A stretch of 63,295 nucleotides of DNA from Chroococcidiopsidaceae cyanobacterium YX2bin18 (GTDB lineage: Bacteria > Cyanobacteriota > Cyanobacteriia > Cyanobacteriales > Chroococcidiopsidaceae). The notes beneath the pieces are model-generated. The model was given only the letters and a program-made list of their open reading frames with translations, had not been told where the DNA came from and searched no databases. The DNA lies in contig JAUJND010000014.1 in assembly GCA_030446505.1 (NCBI GenBank), positions 1 through 63,295 on the forward strand, in the 5' to 3' direction. Every line of letters starts with the position of its first letter. Position 1 is the first letter of the stretch. This document shows, piece by piece, positions 1 to 10,150 of the stretch. The translations under genes were made by a program, and so were the position numbers.

Positions 1-78
1 TGTCACAAGCTTAGGGAAGAGGAAATAGAAGTGATGATTGTTTAAGCAATCTAGTTCTCAGGTTGAGGGATAGAGAAG

Positions 79-864
79 ATGGCTTTTTTTGATAACTTAA
101 AAACCTTGTTAAAGCAAAAGTGGTTGCAATTTTTCCAGGTTAATCGTTCCTGGATTACCCTCCAGATGGAGGTTGAATCTGTTTACACTCCTGATGGTGG
201 TAGGCGACCACCTTCTTCCTTCATCCTGGGAGTCGTCAATGCACTCGAACCGCAGCTAGCAGAGTTGATGTTGCCCTTCTCCAAGCTGAATCCAGATGCA
301 GACAATATGATTGATGTGCTGGAGTTAAACTTTGACCCAGATTTAATGTTGGGCAACCGCTTTATATCAGAGGAACTAAGCGACGATATCGTAATTCAAA
401 CGCTGACTGAATTAGACCTGGATGAGTTGAGCGATATATCGCTTGATGAAATGGCTGAGGAAGTGGTGCTGGTTGAAACTGATGATGCGGTTGGATTAGC
501 TGAAGATATGGCACTTGATGAGATGACTGACGAAGTGGTGTTAGTCGCGACTGATGATCAGTCTGTTATGGTGCTGAGTCTAGATGAGGCTACTGCATTG
601 GTTGAGGATTTGGCACTTGATGAAATACCTAACCAAGATGGCGTTGAGGAAATGTCGAATCAGTTCCTTGAACAAAGTTCACCTCAACAGCCGATTGACC
701 AGTCAGTGGAAATGCCGAGTTCACCTCAGCAGAATGAATCGGGTAATGTACTGGGGGATGTCTGGGTTGAAGATGCTAGCTCAAATTCTGAGCCAGCAGG
801 CAACACACGCTTAGGGGAGCAATTCGAGGATGACGAAATTTCACGTTTATTTCCCAACCTTTAA
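79..864 (+). CDS. DUF5331-type protein upstream of chlN
   Basis: Hypothetical 261-residue protein. The N-terminus (about residues 1-110, beginning MAFFDNLKTLLKQKWLQFF) matches my memory of the DUF5331 family that sits between chlL and chlN in many cyanobacteria. The remainder is very acidic and low complexity. It contains an internal imperfect repeat of about 22-24 residues around LDEMAEEVVLVETDD and LDEMTDEVVLVATDD, then a shorter LDEATALVEDLA unit. No signal peptide or membrane segment is visible. ATG 79 is preceded by a weak purine-rich stretch (gagggatagagaag). The gene is co-directional with chlN 146 bp downstream, so co-transcription with the dark-operative protochlorophyllide reductase genes is likely. 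Its biochemical role is unknown. Confidence 0.8.
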   Translation: MAFFDNLKTLLKQKWLQFFQVNRSWITLQMEVESVYTPDGGRRPPSSFILGVVNALEPQLAELMLPFSKLNPDADNMIDVLELNFDPDLMLGNRFISEELSDDIVIQTLTELDLDELSDISLDEMAEEVVLVETDDAVGLAEDMALDEMTDEVVLVATDDQSVMVLSLDEATALVEDLALDEIPNQDGVEEMSNQFLEQSSPQQPIDQSVEMPSSPQQNESGNVLGDVWVEDASSNSEPAGNTRLGEQFEDDEISRLFPNL

Positions 865-953
865 TCACTCACTGCCTTTCGTCGCAGCCGCTTAATGGTG
901 TAACTCAGACCACCTGAAATTGCTTATGTTCACTGAACCAACTTAGACCGTAG

Positions 954-2408
<1,455 letters not shown>

Positions 2409-2751
2409 GTTTCAATTTTAATTGACCAAGAATAACTTCAGGGGTGAATCCAGTGCGATTGCCCTTTTTTTATCTAGCTACAAAGGCATAGAGGACACAG
2501 AGCCGCTACATTCCGAGGTTAGGTTAACAGCTACCTTATTAGTCTATATTTTAACTCCAGGTATTTTACGAGAGAAGTAATAAGCCAAGGTTTGTGCAAG
2601 CAGCGATCGCACGTAAATTATTGGCTATCACCGATTCGCTTTTCTGTCGGGCGCATAACATATAGCTAGATTAGCCTACCCTTCAAATAGCGCGATATAC
2701 TTCAAAATGGAAGATAAAAGCATTATTTGAAATTTTCAGAGAATTAGAGCT
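2409..2751. other. Intergenic region after chlN
   Basis: About 340 bases without a gene. It starts with the putative chlN terminator. The rest is AT-rich with one GCGATCGC (HIP1) site near 2603 and no open frame that looks like a gene. The promoter of the downstream DUF3318 gene is presumably in its last 100 bases, but I cannot assign boxes with confidence. Confidence 0.5.
2440..2472 (+). terminator. Probable rho-independent terminator of chlN
   Basis: An imperfect GC-containing stem (GGGGTGAATC pairing with GATTGCCC across a short loop) is followed directly by seven T. It lies about 30 bases after the chlN stop codon, where a terminator is expected. The stem has a bulge, so confidence is moderate. 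Confidence 0.55.
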
Positions 2752-3450
2752 ATGACATCCTATGCAACTTCCTCTGCTAAAGCTGAAATGACTGAACTCC
2801 GGCGGTTGAAAGGCTTATTACCGCCAGAATTACAAAGCTGGGTTTCCGTTGAAGGAACAACTGAGGTGAATCCATCCCTGATTTATGCTGAAGAAATTGG
2901 CAGCGATCAGGTAGAAATCCAGATCGATTTGGTGAAATGGGATCAACTTGCCTTAGATCAGCGCAATCTACTGTTCTGGCATGAAGTCGCCCGGATTCAA
3001 AACGATACCATCCCCAAAGATGGTTGGGAGATGGCAGCGCTGGCGATTGGTTTGGGTGGTGCTGTGGGTGAACTGTGGGTTCAGGATGGGTTACTGCTGT
3101 TGTTAGCGATGGCGCTGTGTGGCGTGTCAGGCTTCCGGCTGTATCAGAAAAACAACGGGGAAAAGCAGTTAAAAGACATGACTGATGCGGATGAAAAAGC
3201 GATCGCACTTGCAACTCGCTTTGGTTACAGCCTCCCGAATGCCTACAAAAGTCTAGGCAGTGCTTTGAAAACTTTAATAGATCAAAGTCCTAGCAAGAAA
3301 CAACGTTCTAAGTATGAAAGGCGATTACAAGCCCTCAAACGCAGTGCTAACAAGGCAAAAGCAAAAGTTAAAGCTTCACGCGAAGAAATCAATTACAGCT
3401 CGATTGAGCATTTTATGAGTCTGTGGCACTACACGGACTTGCTTGAGTAA
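2752..3450 (+). CDS. DUF3318 domain-containing protein
   Basis: A 232-residue protein with the conserved cyanobacterial DUF3318 layout. A polar N-terminal half contains ELRRLKGLLPPEL and LLFWHEVARIQ. A hydrophobic stretch follows at about residues 97-128 (AALAIGLGGAVGEL and LLLLLAMALCGVSGF), probably one or two membrane segments. The C-terminal tail (from about residue 170) is Lys/Arg-rich. Function is unknown. The last 75 bases overlap the end of the convergent queE gene on the other strand, so the final residues are encoded antisense to the QueE C-terminus. That overlap may be natural or may reflect a frameshift at this end. Confidence 0.8.
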   Translation: MTSYATSSAKAEMTELRRLKGLLPPELQSWVSVEGTTEVNPSLIYAEEIGSDQVEIQIDLVKWDQLALDQRNLLFWHEVARIQNDTIPKDGWEMAALAIGLGGAVGELWVQDGLLLLLAMALCGVSGFRLYQKNNGEKQLKDMTDADEKAIALATRFGYSLPNAYKSLGSALKTLIDQSPSKKQRSKYERRLQALKRSANKAKAKVKASREEINYSSIEHFMSLWHYTDLLE

Positions 3451-4201
3451 TCGCTTCATCAAAGCTTGCCAAGTCAAAACTTGCGCGGGAGTTGGAGCGT
3501 ACATTGGGATGTGATGCAATTGCTGAGACGGTTCTAGAGTGTGACTGGTTGGAGAAACACTGGAATTTCAGGGCTAACGTCTGCTACCAATTCAGCGGAA
3601 CGGTCTAATTCACGAGAATCAGTATTGCTGGAAATAATTATCTTGACAAATACCGTTACTGATGATTTATAGCAAAGCTTGAGAAATTCCGCGTGTTCCT
3701 GCCAACGCGTTTCTCCACTGACACTAGGCAATTTCAAATCCATGCCCACAGAGTCCAAGTATGGCAGAATCATGGCTAACTGTGCTGGGCGATGTCCACC
3801 AGTTTCCAGGTAGATAGGTAGTCCAGTCATTTTTTTTAGCTGGGGTAGAAATTGCACCAGGAAGGGGGCGTGAAGTAGTGGTTCGCCTCCAGTGAGACTG
3901 ATGCTATCGTGCAAACCAGGAAGTTTTGCCGCTCAATCCATTGCAGTAACAGGGGTAGCGGTACGGGATTAGAGTGAGTTTCAAAATCGCGGCATCCAGG
4001 CGATCGCTCGATTCGACAAGTAGACGGCGCACTCCAGGTATAAGCGCTGTCGCAAAAATTGCAGCGCAAATCGCACAGAGCAAAACGAATGAATATTTGG
4101 CGAGTACCCACGTTGAGTCCTTCGCCTTGAATTGCAGAAAAGACTTCAATTAGCCGTGTAGTTGAAAGTTCAGCAGGTTTTGTGGTCATCTGACGGTGCA
4201 A
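3376..4201 (-). pseudogene. queE: 7-carboxy-7-deazaguanine synthase, two frameshifts
   Basis: QueE is the radical-SAM enzyme that makes 7-carboxy-7-deazaguanine from carboxy-tetrahydropterin in the queuosine/preQ0 pathway. The N-terminal part has IQGEG and the cluster motif CDLRCNFC (CxxxCxxC). It runs until about 3925, where one missing base shifts the frame. The second part starts at PGLHDSISLTGGEPLLH and runs to LQPVT near 3540. A second one-base loss there hides the C-terminus, which I can read in another frame as LEPSQQLHHIPMYAPTPAQV followed by VRVVPQTHKML and a TGA at 3376. All family blocks are present, so either the gene has two recent indels or the consensus is wrong at two positions. 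Confidence 0.85.
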
Positions 4202-4407
4202 GCGCTTAAAAGGTAGAAAAGCAAATCTATATCAATACTGCTACTCTTATTTTGACTCCTGGGAGGTAAAGATTTATAGCTTACTCAACATAATTCGCAA
4301 TAATCTTCGCAAATTTGTAGTGCTATATTTTACTAACAAAGAACTAGGCGAAGCGCTAGCGTCTCGCTACAATAAAACCAGATAAATTTATTGTTAAGCT
4401 CCGTATT

Positions 4408-5045
4408 GTGTCACCTTTTAACCATAGCTTAGAGTCAAAAGTTGTAATGCGTGATCGGGTTTTAGCCTGGTTAGCAGATAATGTTCCTGAGTCCCGACTC
4501 AATCATATTCTCAGAGTCGAGTCAATGGCAGTGGAACTGGCTGAGCATCACAAACTTGATCTAGAAAAAGCAGCTTTAGCAGGTTTGATGCACGACTTAG
4601 CTAAATATTTTAAGCCGCAAAGCTGCTGGAAATCGCACGTATAGAAGGGTTAGAGATAGATTCAGTAAGTGAAGTAAATCCCCATTTGTTACACGCAGAT
4701 GTTAGTGCAATTGTTGCTAGAGATACATTTGGAGTAAAAGATGAAGAAGTATTGCAAGCGATCGCCAATCATACTTTAGGCAGACCAGGGATGAGTTTGC
4801 TTAGTTGTATTGTGTTTTTAGCAGATAGCTTAGAATCAGGTCGCGGTAATACTCCGGAATTGGAAGCTTTACGACAGACAAGCTATCAGAATTTATATCA
4901 GGCAGTTTGGCTAACTTGCGATTATTCTCTAAAATTTTTACTCTTATCTCATTGTTTAATTCACCCGCGCACAATAGCTACACGAAATTGGTTTCTAGAG
5001 AAAGTAAAAATAAGACAACTGTTAGCTCAACGGCATAAGAATTAA
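4408..5045 (+). pseudogene. yqeK: YqeK-type HD hydrolase, one frameshift
   Basis: HD-superfamily protein of the YqeK group (diadenosine tetraphosphatase-like), which in cyanobacteria and Firmicutes usually neighbours rsfS, as here. The first part (GTG 4408, or ATG 4447 as an alternative start) carries RLNHILRVESMAVELA and the metal-binding AGLMHDLAKYF. One base appears lost near 4620 in CCGCAAAGC; restoring an A gives KPQKLLEIARIEGLEID in frame with the second part. That part has HLLHADVSAIVARDTFGV, ANHTLGRPGMS and VFLADSLE. All metal-site histidines and aspartates are retained across the two parts. The gene ends 87 bp before rsfS. Confidence 0.85.
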
Positions 5046-5132
5046 GTTTGTGTTAGTTTTTAAAAAGTTCCGTGCCTCAAAAATTAAACTTTTGTAACAT
5101 CTCCAGTTTAGATAAAAAATATCTGAGGTTTA

Positions 5133-5585
5133 ATGTCTGATTACTCCGAAGCAACTCCATTACAGTCTACATTTGTTGGCTCCAGTAAGGTCAAAACTAC
5201 TCACAATCACCCAGATGCAAGTCGAGAACTAGCGATAACTATTGCTCAAGCAGCATCAGACCGTAAAGCGGGTGATATTGTCTTACTGGGAGTGGTAGAG
5301 TCTTATCTGGCTGATTACTTTGTAATAGTGACAGGCTATTCTAGGGTACAGGTACGGGCGATCGCTGGAGCAATTGTAGAGGAGGTAGAACAGGAGTGGC
5401 AACAGCGTCCCTTACGATCTGAAGGACAAGCCGAGGGAGGTTGGCTGGTATTAGACTACGGCGATGTAATTGTTCACATTATGACACCTAAAGAGCGAGA
5501 GTTTTATAACTTGGAAGCCTTTTGGGGTCATGCTGAACGGATAGACTTTGCCACATCCGTTGTGAATGAGGAATTAGCACCATGA
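5133..5585 (+). CDS. rsfS: Ribosomal silencing factor RsfS (Iojap family)
   Basis: A 150-residue RsfS/Iojap protein. It binds ribosomal protein uL14 and blocks joining of the 30S and 50S subunits under nutrient limitation. The family core covers about residues 28-140: AITIAQAASDRKAGDIVLL, DYFVIVTGYSRVQVRAIA, GWLVLDYGDVIVHIM and REFYNLEAFWG. The first 27 residues are a variable extension. The gene follows yqeK, the classic neighbour. Its stop overlaps the start of the CGLD27 gene by four bases (ATGA), indicating translational coupling. Confidence 0.95.
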   Translation: MSDYSEATPLQSTFVGSSKVKTTHNHPDASRELAITIAQAASDRKAGDIVLLGVVESYLADYFVIVTGYSRVQVRAIAGAIVEEVEQEWQQRPLRSEGQAEGGWLVLDYGDVIVHIMTPKEREFYNLEAFWGHAERIDFATSVVNEELAP

Positions 5586-6085
5586 TAGAGTCTTCAGTTC
5601 CTGTTTGCCCAGTTCCTGCAGAACAGCAACCAGTTAATGAGTATGAAGAGTTAAAATCATCCGGCTTTTTTCGCAGTTGCACCTTAGATTGGCGCGAGTA
5701 TACGACAAAGCTAGTGTGGATTTGGGGTATCTCCTGGCTTTTAGCTGGACCAGTGGCAGCAGCAAGTTTTACTCCCAATAAATATACCGCTCAGTTTATC
5801 CTCTGTGGGGCAGCCGCAGCTCTTATTGGAGTGATTCTGGCAGTGGTGCGACTTTATTTGGCATGGTCGTATATTAATAATCGCCTGATAAGTCCGACAA
5901 TCTTTTATGAAGAGTCTGGTTGGTATGACGGTCAAACTTGGACGAAGCCAAAGGAAATTTTAATGCGCGATCGCTTGATTGTCACCTACCAAGTCCAACC
6001 AATTCTCCAACGGCTGCAAAGAACCTTTGGACTAATAGTTTTGTTGCTGCTTGCAGGTAGCTGTGTTTGGAATTTTTGTAAATAG
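5582..6085 (+). CDS. CGLD27 family membrane protein (DUF1230)
   Basis: A 167-residue protein of the CGLD27/DUF1230 family, conserved in cyanobacteria, algae and plants. The plant and algal versions are linked to photosynthetic function and iron status, but the biochemistry is unknown. The conserved N-terminal motif PVPAEQQPVNEYEEL is followed by FFRSC. Three hydrophobic segments are visible, at about residues 48-66, 75-98 and 148-163. The conserved block WYDGQTWTKP lies at about residues 118-127. The gene starts inside the rsfS stop codon (ATGA overlap), so the two are translationally coupled. A perfect 16 bp inverted repeat follows at 6089-6138. Confidence 0.88.
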   Translation: MIESSVPVCPVPAEQQPVNEYEELKSSGFFRSCTLDWREYTTKLVWIWGISWLLAGPVAAASFTPNKYTAQFILCGAAAALIGVILAVVRLYLAWSYINNRLISPTIFYEESGWYDGQTWTKPKEILMRDRLIVTYQVQPILQRLQRTFGLIVLLLLAGSCVWNFCK

Positions 6086-6088
6086 TTA

Positions 6089-6138
6089 TTAGTCACTAGT
6101 CATTGGTCATTAGCAAAGGATTAATGACTAGTGACTAA
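6089..6138. repeat. Perfect 16 bp inverted repeat, ATGACTAGTGACTA type
   Basis: Arms 6089-6104 (TTAGTCACTAGTCATT) and 6123-6138 (AATGACTAGTGACTAA) are exact reverse complements around an 18-base loop. The motif belongs to the TAGTCATTAGTC-like intergenic repeats that recur in this window (also near 15690-15705 and 15825-15840). It could form a hairpin between the CGLD27 gene and the asparaginase gene. It lacks a T-run, so it is not a standard terminator. Confidence 0.8.
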
Positions 6139-6165
6139 GGACAAAAAAATGATAAAGTCTTACCC

Positions 6166-7119
6166 ATGACAAGGGGAAAAAGAACTCAAGCCGCAGAACT
6201 GGAAGTCAGATTACTGCGGGAAGGTATTATTGAATCTAGGCATCACGTCCAGGCTGTGGTATGTGATGACCGGGGACGGGTGCTATCCGTTGCCGGAAAT
6301 TCAGAGACGGCTACATTTGTGCGCTCGGCGCTTAAGCCGTTTCAGGCATTAGGCATTACCACTACGGGAACACTAGAACGCTACAACCTAACAAATCGGG
6401 ATTTAGCAATTATTTGTAGTTCCCATAAAGGCACAATTGAGCAGGTGCGGCAGGTGTTTAACATCCTGTGGCGTGCTGACATTGATCCTGCTGCCCTAAA
6501 ATGTCCAATTCCAGAAGGTAAACGCAGTCCGCTGCAATACAATTGCTCTGGTAAACACGCGGGTATGCTGGCTGTATGTCAACAACGACATTGGCCAATA
6601 AATACTTACTTGCAGCGAAACCACCCAGTTCAGCAGCTAATTTTTGGCAAAATTGCTGAGTTGCTACGAATGCCAGCTGAAGAATTTATCTCCGCTCATG
6701 ATGACTGTGGTGCTCCAACTTATTTGATGCAACTCGGTCAAATGGCAGCGTTATATGCTCAACTAGCTTCGGGTAGCAGTTTGGATATGGAGCGAATTGT
6801 CCGCGCTATGACTCAACACCCGATTATGGTGGCGGGAAATGGTGAATTTGATACGGAATTGATGCGCTTAACTCAAGGAGAAATAGTGAGTAAAACCGGA
6901 GCCGAAGGGGTTCAGTGCATTGGCAGAATTGGTGAAGGCATGGGTTTGGCAATTAAAGTGATGGATGGGGCAAAGCGGGCTAAATCCGCCGTTGCTATTT
7001 ATCTTTTGCAGCAGATGGGTTGGATTAGTCCAACCGTAGCGGAAACCTTAGCAGAAACCTTTATGACTTTGGGTAACTTCAAGCGCCTAGAGGTTGTCGG
7101 GGAATTATCAATGCTGTAG
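6166..7119 (+). CDS. L-asparaginase II-type amidohydrolase
   Basis: A 317-residue protein of the asparaginase II family (COG4448 type), thought to hydrolyse L-asparagine to aspartate and ammonia. Blocks seen in order are ESRHHVQAVVCDDRGRVLSV, TFVRSALKPFQAL, AIICSSHKGT, QYNCSGKHAGMLAVC, HDDCGAPTY, HPIMVAGNGEFDTELM and SKTGAEGVQCIG. These cover the whole family length with no signal peptide, so the protein is probably cytoplasmic. The start ATG 6166 lacks a strong ribosome-binding site. The gene stands alone, 41 bp before the initiator tRNA. Confidence 0.9.
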   Translation: MTRGKRTQAAELEVRLLREGIIESRHHVQAVVCDDRGRVLSVAGNSETATFVRSALKPFQALGITTTGTLERYNLTNRDLAIICSSHKGTIEQVRQVFNILWRADIDPAALKCPIPEGKRSPLQYNCSGKHAGMLAVCQQRHWPINTYLQRNHPVQQLIFGKIAELLRMPAEEFISAHDDCGAPTYLMQLGQMAALYAQLASGSSLDMERIVRAMTQHPIMVAGNGEFDTELMRLTQGEIVSKTGAEGVQCIGRIGEGMGLAIKVMDGAKRAKSAVAIYLLQQMGWISPTVAETLAETFMTLGNFKRLEVVGELSML

Positions 7120-7160
7120 TTGCTAAATTACTAACTTTGTAGTTATACTGGATAAGTTGA

Positions 7161-7237
<77 letters not shown>

Positions 7238-7252
7238 ATTCGTAAATAGAAC

Positions 7253-7290
7253 AAGCCCTGTAATCTTTAATGGTTACAGGGTTTTGTTTT
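7253..7290 (+). terminator. Rho-independent terminator after tRNA-fMet
   Basis: A perfect 8 bp stem, CCCTGTAA (7256-7263) with TTACAGGG (7274-7281), is followed by TTTTGTTTT. It begins 16 bases after the tRNA CCA end, an ideal position for terminating the tRNA transcript. Confidence 0.88.
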
Positions 7291-7390
7291 ATGCTTGTCA
7301 AAGCCTGATGTCATGAATAAGCAAGAAGATTCACATTGGTCTAAATGTTATTCAATAAATATCAGCATAGCTTTTATGTGCGTTTATCCG

Positions 7391-7434
7391 AGTTAAGACT
7401 GTCACAGGATCTAGTTAAGACTGTCACAGGATCT
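7391..7434. repeat. 22 bp perfect tandem duplication
   Basis: The unit AGTTAAGACTGTCACAGGAT plus CT occurs twice back to back (7391-7412 and 7413-7434) without a mismatch. It lies in the leader region between the tRNA terminator and the GTPase gene. With only two units and no spacers it is not a CRISPR array. It looks like a recent slippage or short tandem duplication. Confidence 0.9.
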
Positions 7435-7581
7435 AGGTTTGACTATTATAGAGACTGTAGAGGCATCGCGCAGAAGTAATACCTTATGTAGGGCAGTTAG
7501 CGCTGCTGGGTTTAGCATAGGTAAAGAGACATAAGCTAAGGTTTCAGCTTTAATTAAATTGAATCTTGGTAGGAGTAAGGG

Positions 7582-9033
7582 ATGGCTGTTAAGTTGCGGC
7601 GACCTATTTTAGTGGGTGGAATTGGTTTATCATTTTCGCTCTTATTGTTGCAGAACCTACATCACTCGGTAGATCAACTGAGTGAGTTTGGTGTAATTGG
7701 CATAATTGCCCTCGGCACTTGCTTATGGTTATTCCAGCGTCAAACAAAACATACTCATATACAGCTAGATACGCCGCTAGATCGGGCGACAGTAGAAAAA
7801 GTAATCGCACAGGCAGAGGGCGCAGTTAGCCAACTGGAAATAGAGGCAGAACATCAGGTAGCGTCTTTGCAGGAACGAATTGCCCAACTCAAAGGTGAAC
7901 TAGATCGGCAGGAAATTCATCTGGCAGTCACAGGGGGTAAGGGTGTGGGTAAAACCACATTAGTTAACCTGCTGGAATCTAGCTGGGAGCAACAGCCAAA
8001 GATTTGCCTGCAAGAGACAACGGCTTTGTTTTCTGGCACAGATGTTAATTTAACAGCAGAAACAGCTGCCTTGGAACAAGCGATTGCCTCAGATTTGGTG
8101 TTGTTTGTAACGAACGGAGATTTGACAGATCCAGAGTTTCAAACCCTACAACAACTAAGGGCAGCAAATCAACGTACAGTGTTGGTTTTTAACAAGCAAG
8201 ATCAGTATTTAGCAGATGAAAGAGCCACAGTATTGCTTTCTCTGCGGCAACGGATGTCTTCAACGCTGAAAACTGAAGATGTGGTAGCAATTACGGCATC
8301 TCCTGTCCCTGTGAAAGTGCGATCGCATCAGCCGGATGGTTCTGTGGAGGAGTGGATGGAACAGCCAGCGCCAGACATATCACAGCTAACACAGCAACTA
8401 ACTCAAGTTCTGGCAACGGAAGCACAACAGCTAGTCTGGGCATCGACAAAACGCGCAGCTATTACTTTGAAAACAGAAGCAAGAACTTTACTGAATGGAG
8501 TAAGACGCGATCGCGCTCTACCTGTAATTGAGCAATATCAGTGGATTGCTGCTGCTGCTGCCTTTGCTAACCCAGTCCCAGCCTTGGATTTACTAGCAAC
8601 TGCTGCTATCAACGCGCAGCTAGTTATGGATTTGGGCGGCATCTATCAGCAAAAATTTTCCCTCCAGCAGGCTCAAACGGTAGCTGGAACAATGGGAAGC
8701 TTGATGATCAAACTTGGTTTAGTAGAACTTTCTAGTAAGGCGATCGGCACTGTGCTTAAAAGCAATGCGATTACCTTTGTTGCTGGAGGGGCAGTACAGG
8801 GAGTCAGTGCTGCGTATTTAACGAGGTTAGCAGGCTTGAGCTTAATCGAGTATTTCCAGCAGCAGGAAGCAGCTATAAATTCTGAAACTGGACTAAATCT
8901 GCACAAATTATGTCAAACCTTGCAAAACATCTTTCAGCAAAATCAGCAGCTAGGTTTCTTGCAAGGGTTTGTTAAGCAAGGATTAGGGCGTTTGTTGCCA
9001 TCACCTCAGCCTCAGTCTAGTGAGATTGCTTAG
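7582..9033 (+). CDS. Membrane-anchored GTPase with DUF697-like C-terminus
   Basis: A 483-residue protein. Two hydrophobic segments occur at about residues 8-26 and 35-52. A probable coiled coil (about 68-112) comes next, then a GTPase domain with P-loop GGKGVGKT at residues 118-125 and a G4-like NKQD in VLVFNKQDQY. The C-terminal third (INAQLVMDLGGIYQQKF, an Ala/Gly-rich hydrophobic stretch, then TRLAGLSLIEYFQ) resembles the DUF697 domain often fused to Era-like GTPases in cyanobacteria. The G3 DxxG motif is not obvious, so hydrolysis may be unusual. ATG 7582 has an AGGAG site. A second GTPase of similar plan lies at 22506-23939. Function is unknown. Confidence 0.82.
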   Translation: MAVKLRRPILVGGIGLSFSLLLLQNLHHSVDQLSEFGVIGIIALGTCLWLFQRQTKHTHIQLDTPLDRATVEKVIAQAEGAVSQLEIEAEHQVASLQERIAQLKGELDRQEIHLAVTGGKGVGKTTLVNLLESSWEQQPKICLQETTALFSGTDVNLTAETAALEQAIASDLVLFVTNGDLTDPEFQTLQQLRAANQRTVLVFNKQDQYLADERATVLLSLRQRMSSTLKTEDVVAITASPVPVKVRSHQPDGSVEEWMEQPAPDISQLTQQLTQVLATEAQQLVWASTKRAAITLKTEARTLLNGVRRDRALPVIEQYQWIAAAAAFANPVPALDLLATAAINAQLVMDLGGIYQQKFSLQQAQTVAGTMGSLMIKLGLVELSSKAIGTVLKSNAITFVAGGAVQGVSAAYLTRLAGLSLIEYFQQQEAAINSETGLNLHKLCQTLQNIFQQNQQLGFLQGFVKQGLGRLLPSPQPQSSEIA

Positions 9034-9044
9034 TTACTAGCAGC

Positions 9045-9071
9045 AAGGTGGGTATATGCCCGCCTTTTTTG
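9045..9071 (+). terminator. Rho-independent terminator after GTPase gene
   Basis: A short stem AAGGTGGG / CCCGCCTT with one G-T pair and a TATATG loop is followed by TTTTTT. It starts 12 bases after the stop codon. Confidence 0.8.
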
Positions 9072-9263
9072 TTATTTCAACATCCCGCAAGCACACTAGA
9101 AATACCTGAATTTGAGGCGATCGCCTCTCTTCTTACCACTTCTGCCGCAGAATGTTGCACTCTTCCCACTGAAAAGTCAGTTTCTGCTTGACAAGTTGTA
9201 TTCATTATGAGTACGCTTTAAATTACACAAAACTTTACAAGAAGTACAATTCAAGGAGCAAAA

Positions 9264-10001
9264 TTGATGTTGCAAAGTCGTGCAGGACAAAGAGTTCCCA
9301 ACGTTACCTTCCGTACTCGTCAGAACAACCAGTGGGTGAATGTAACTACAGACGATCTATTTACTGGCAAAACAGTGATTGTCTTCTCGCTACCTGGTGC
9401 TTTTACTCCGACTTGTTCATCTACCCATGTACCCGGCTATAACCAGTTAGCTAAGGTATTTAAGGCAAATGGTGTTGATGATATTATTTGCATTTCTGTT
9501 AATGATGCCTTTGTGATGAACGAATGGGCAAAGGATCAAGAGTCAGAAAATATAATGTTGCTTCCGGATGGCAATGGTGAATTCACTGAAGGCATGGGAA
9601 TGCTGGTTGATAAAGCAGACTTGGGTTTTGGCAAGCGCTCATGGCGCTATTCTATGCTGGTGAAGGATGGCGTGATTGAAAAGATGTTCATTGAGCCAGA
9701 AGTGGCAGGTGATCCCTTTGAGGTATCTGATGCAGAAACAATGCTGAGATATATCGCTCCTGAAGCAGTTAAGCCAAAAGTAGTTTCCTTGTTTACAAAA
9801 GAGGGTTGTCCTTTCTGCGCCCGTGCTAAGTCGATGCTGAAGGAGCATGATATGGATTATGAGGAAATTGTCTTGGGTAAAGGTATAACTAATCGCTCTT
9901 TACAGGCTGTTGCAGGCGCAGCAACGGTTCCGCAAGTGTTTATGGATGGTAAATTAATTGGTAGTTCTGAGGCACTAGAAGCCTACTTCGCAGCAATATG
10001 A
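9264..10001 (+). CDS. Peroxiredoxin-glutaredoxin hybrid
   Basis: A 245-residue hybrid peroxidase. The N-terminal domain (about residues 1-160) is a Prx5-type peroxiredoxin with the peroxidatic site [16 protein letters not shown]. The C-terminal domain (about 168-245) is a glutaredoxin with the redox pair CPFC and the [16 protein letters not shown] glutathione-binding block. Such hybrids reduce hydrogen peroxide and alkyl hydroperoxides with glutathione, with no separate reductase. There is no signal peptide, so it is probably cytosolic. ATG 9264 (MMLQSR; ATG 9267 also possible) follows AAGGAG at a good distance. Its immediate downstream neighbour is now an IS6-type element, but before the inferred inversion it was also next to that IS. 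Confidence 0.95.
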   Translation: MMLQSRAGQRVPNVTFRTRQNNQWVNVTTDDLFTGKTVIVFSLPGAFTPTCSSTHVPGYNQLAKVFKANGVDDIICISVNDAFVMNEWAKDQESENIMLLPDGNGEFTEGMGMLVDKADLGFGKRSWRYSMLVKDGVIEKMFIEPEVAGDPFEVSDAETMLRYIAPEAVKPKVVSLFTKEGCPFCARAKSMLKEHDMDYEEIVLGKGITNRSLQAVAGAATVPQVFMDGKLIGSSEALEAYFAAI

Positions 10002-10058
10002 ACTAGCTGAGATAATTAAGTGCAGGCGGATCGCTCTTTAAATGTCTGGACTTAGGGA

Positions 10059-10086
10059 GCGATGCCTGCGGCGGGTGCCTACGCTC
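10059..10086. repeat. Short dispersed GC-rich repeat
   Basis: GCGATGCCTGCGGCGGGTGC followed by CTACGCTC. A related copy is at 47422-47451 (GCGATGTCTGCATCAGGTGC followed by CTACGCGCTC). This is the kind of small dispersed intergenic repeat common in cyanobacteria. No function can be assigned. Confidence 0.55.
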
Positions 10087-10150
10087 ACAATCAACTGATC
10101 TGAATTAAAGATCGTGGTTATGTACCTTTCCTAAAATAACCAAAACTTAC

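Noticed and set aside
6089-6138. Rho-independent terminator after the CGLD27 gene
   Set aside because: The hairpin is AT-rich with a long loop and no following T-run. It fits the ATGACTAGTGACTA intergenic repeat family better.
7391-7434. Possible CRISPR array
   Set aside because: Only two units directly abutting with no spacers, and no cas genes anywhere in the window.
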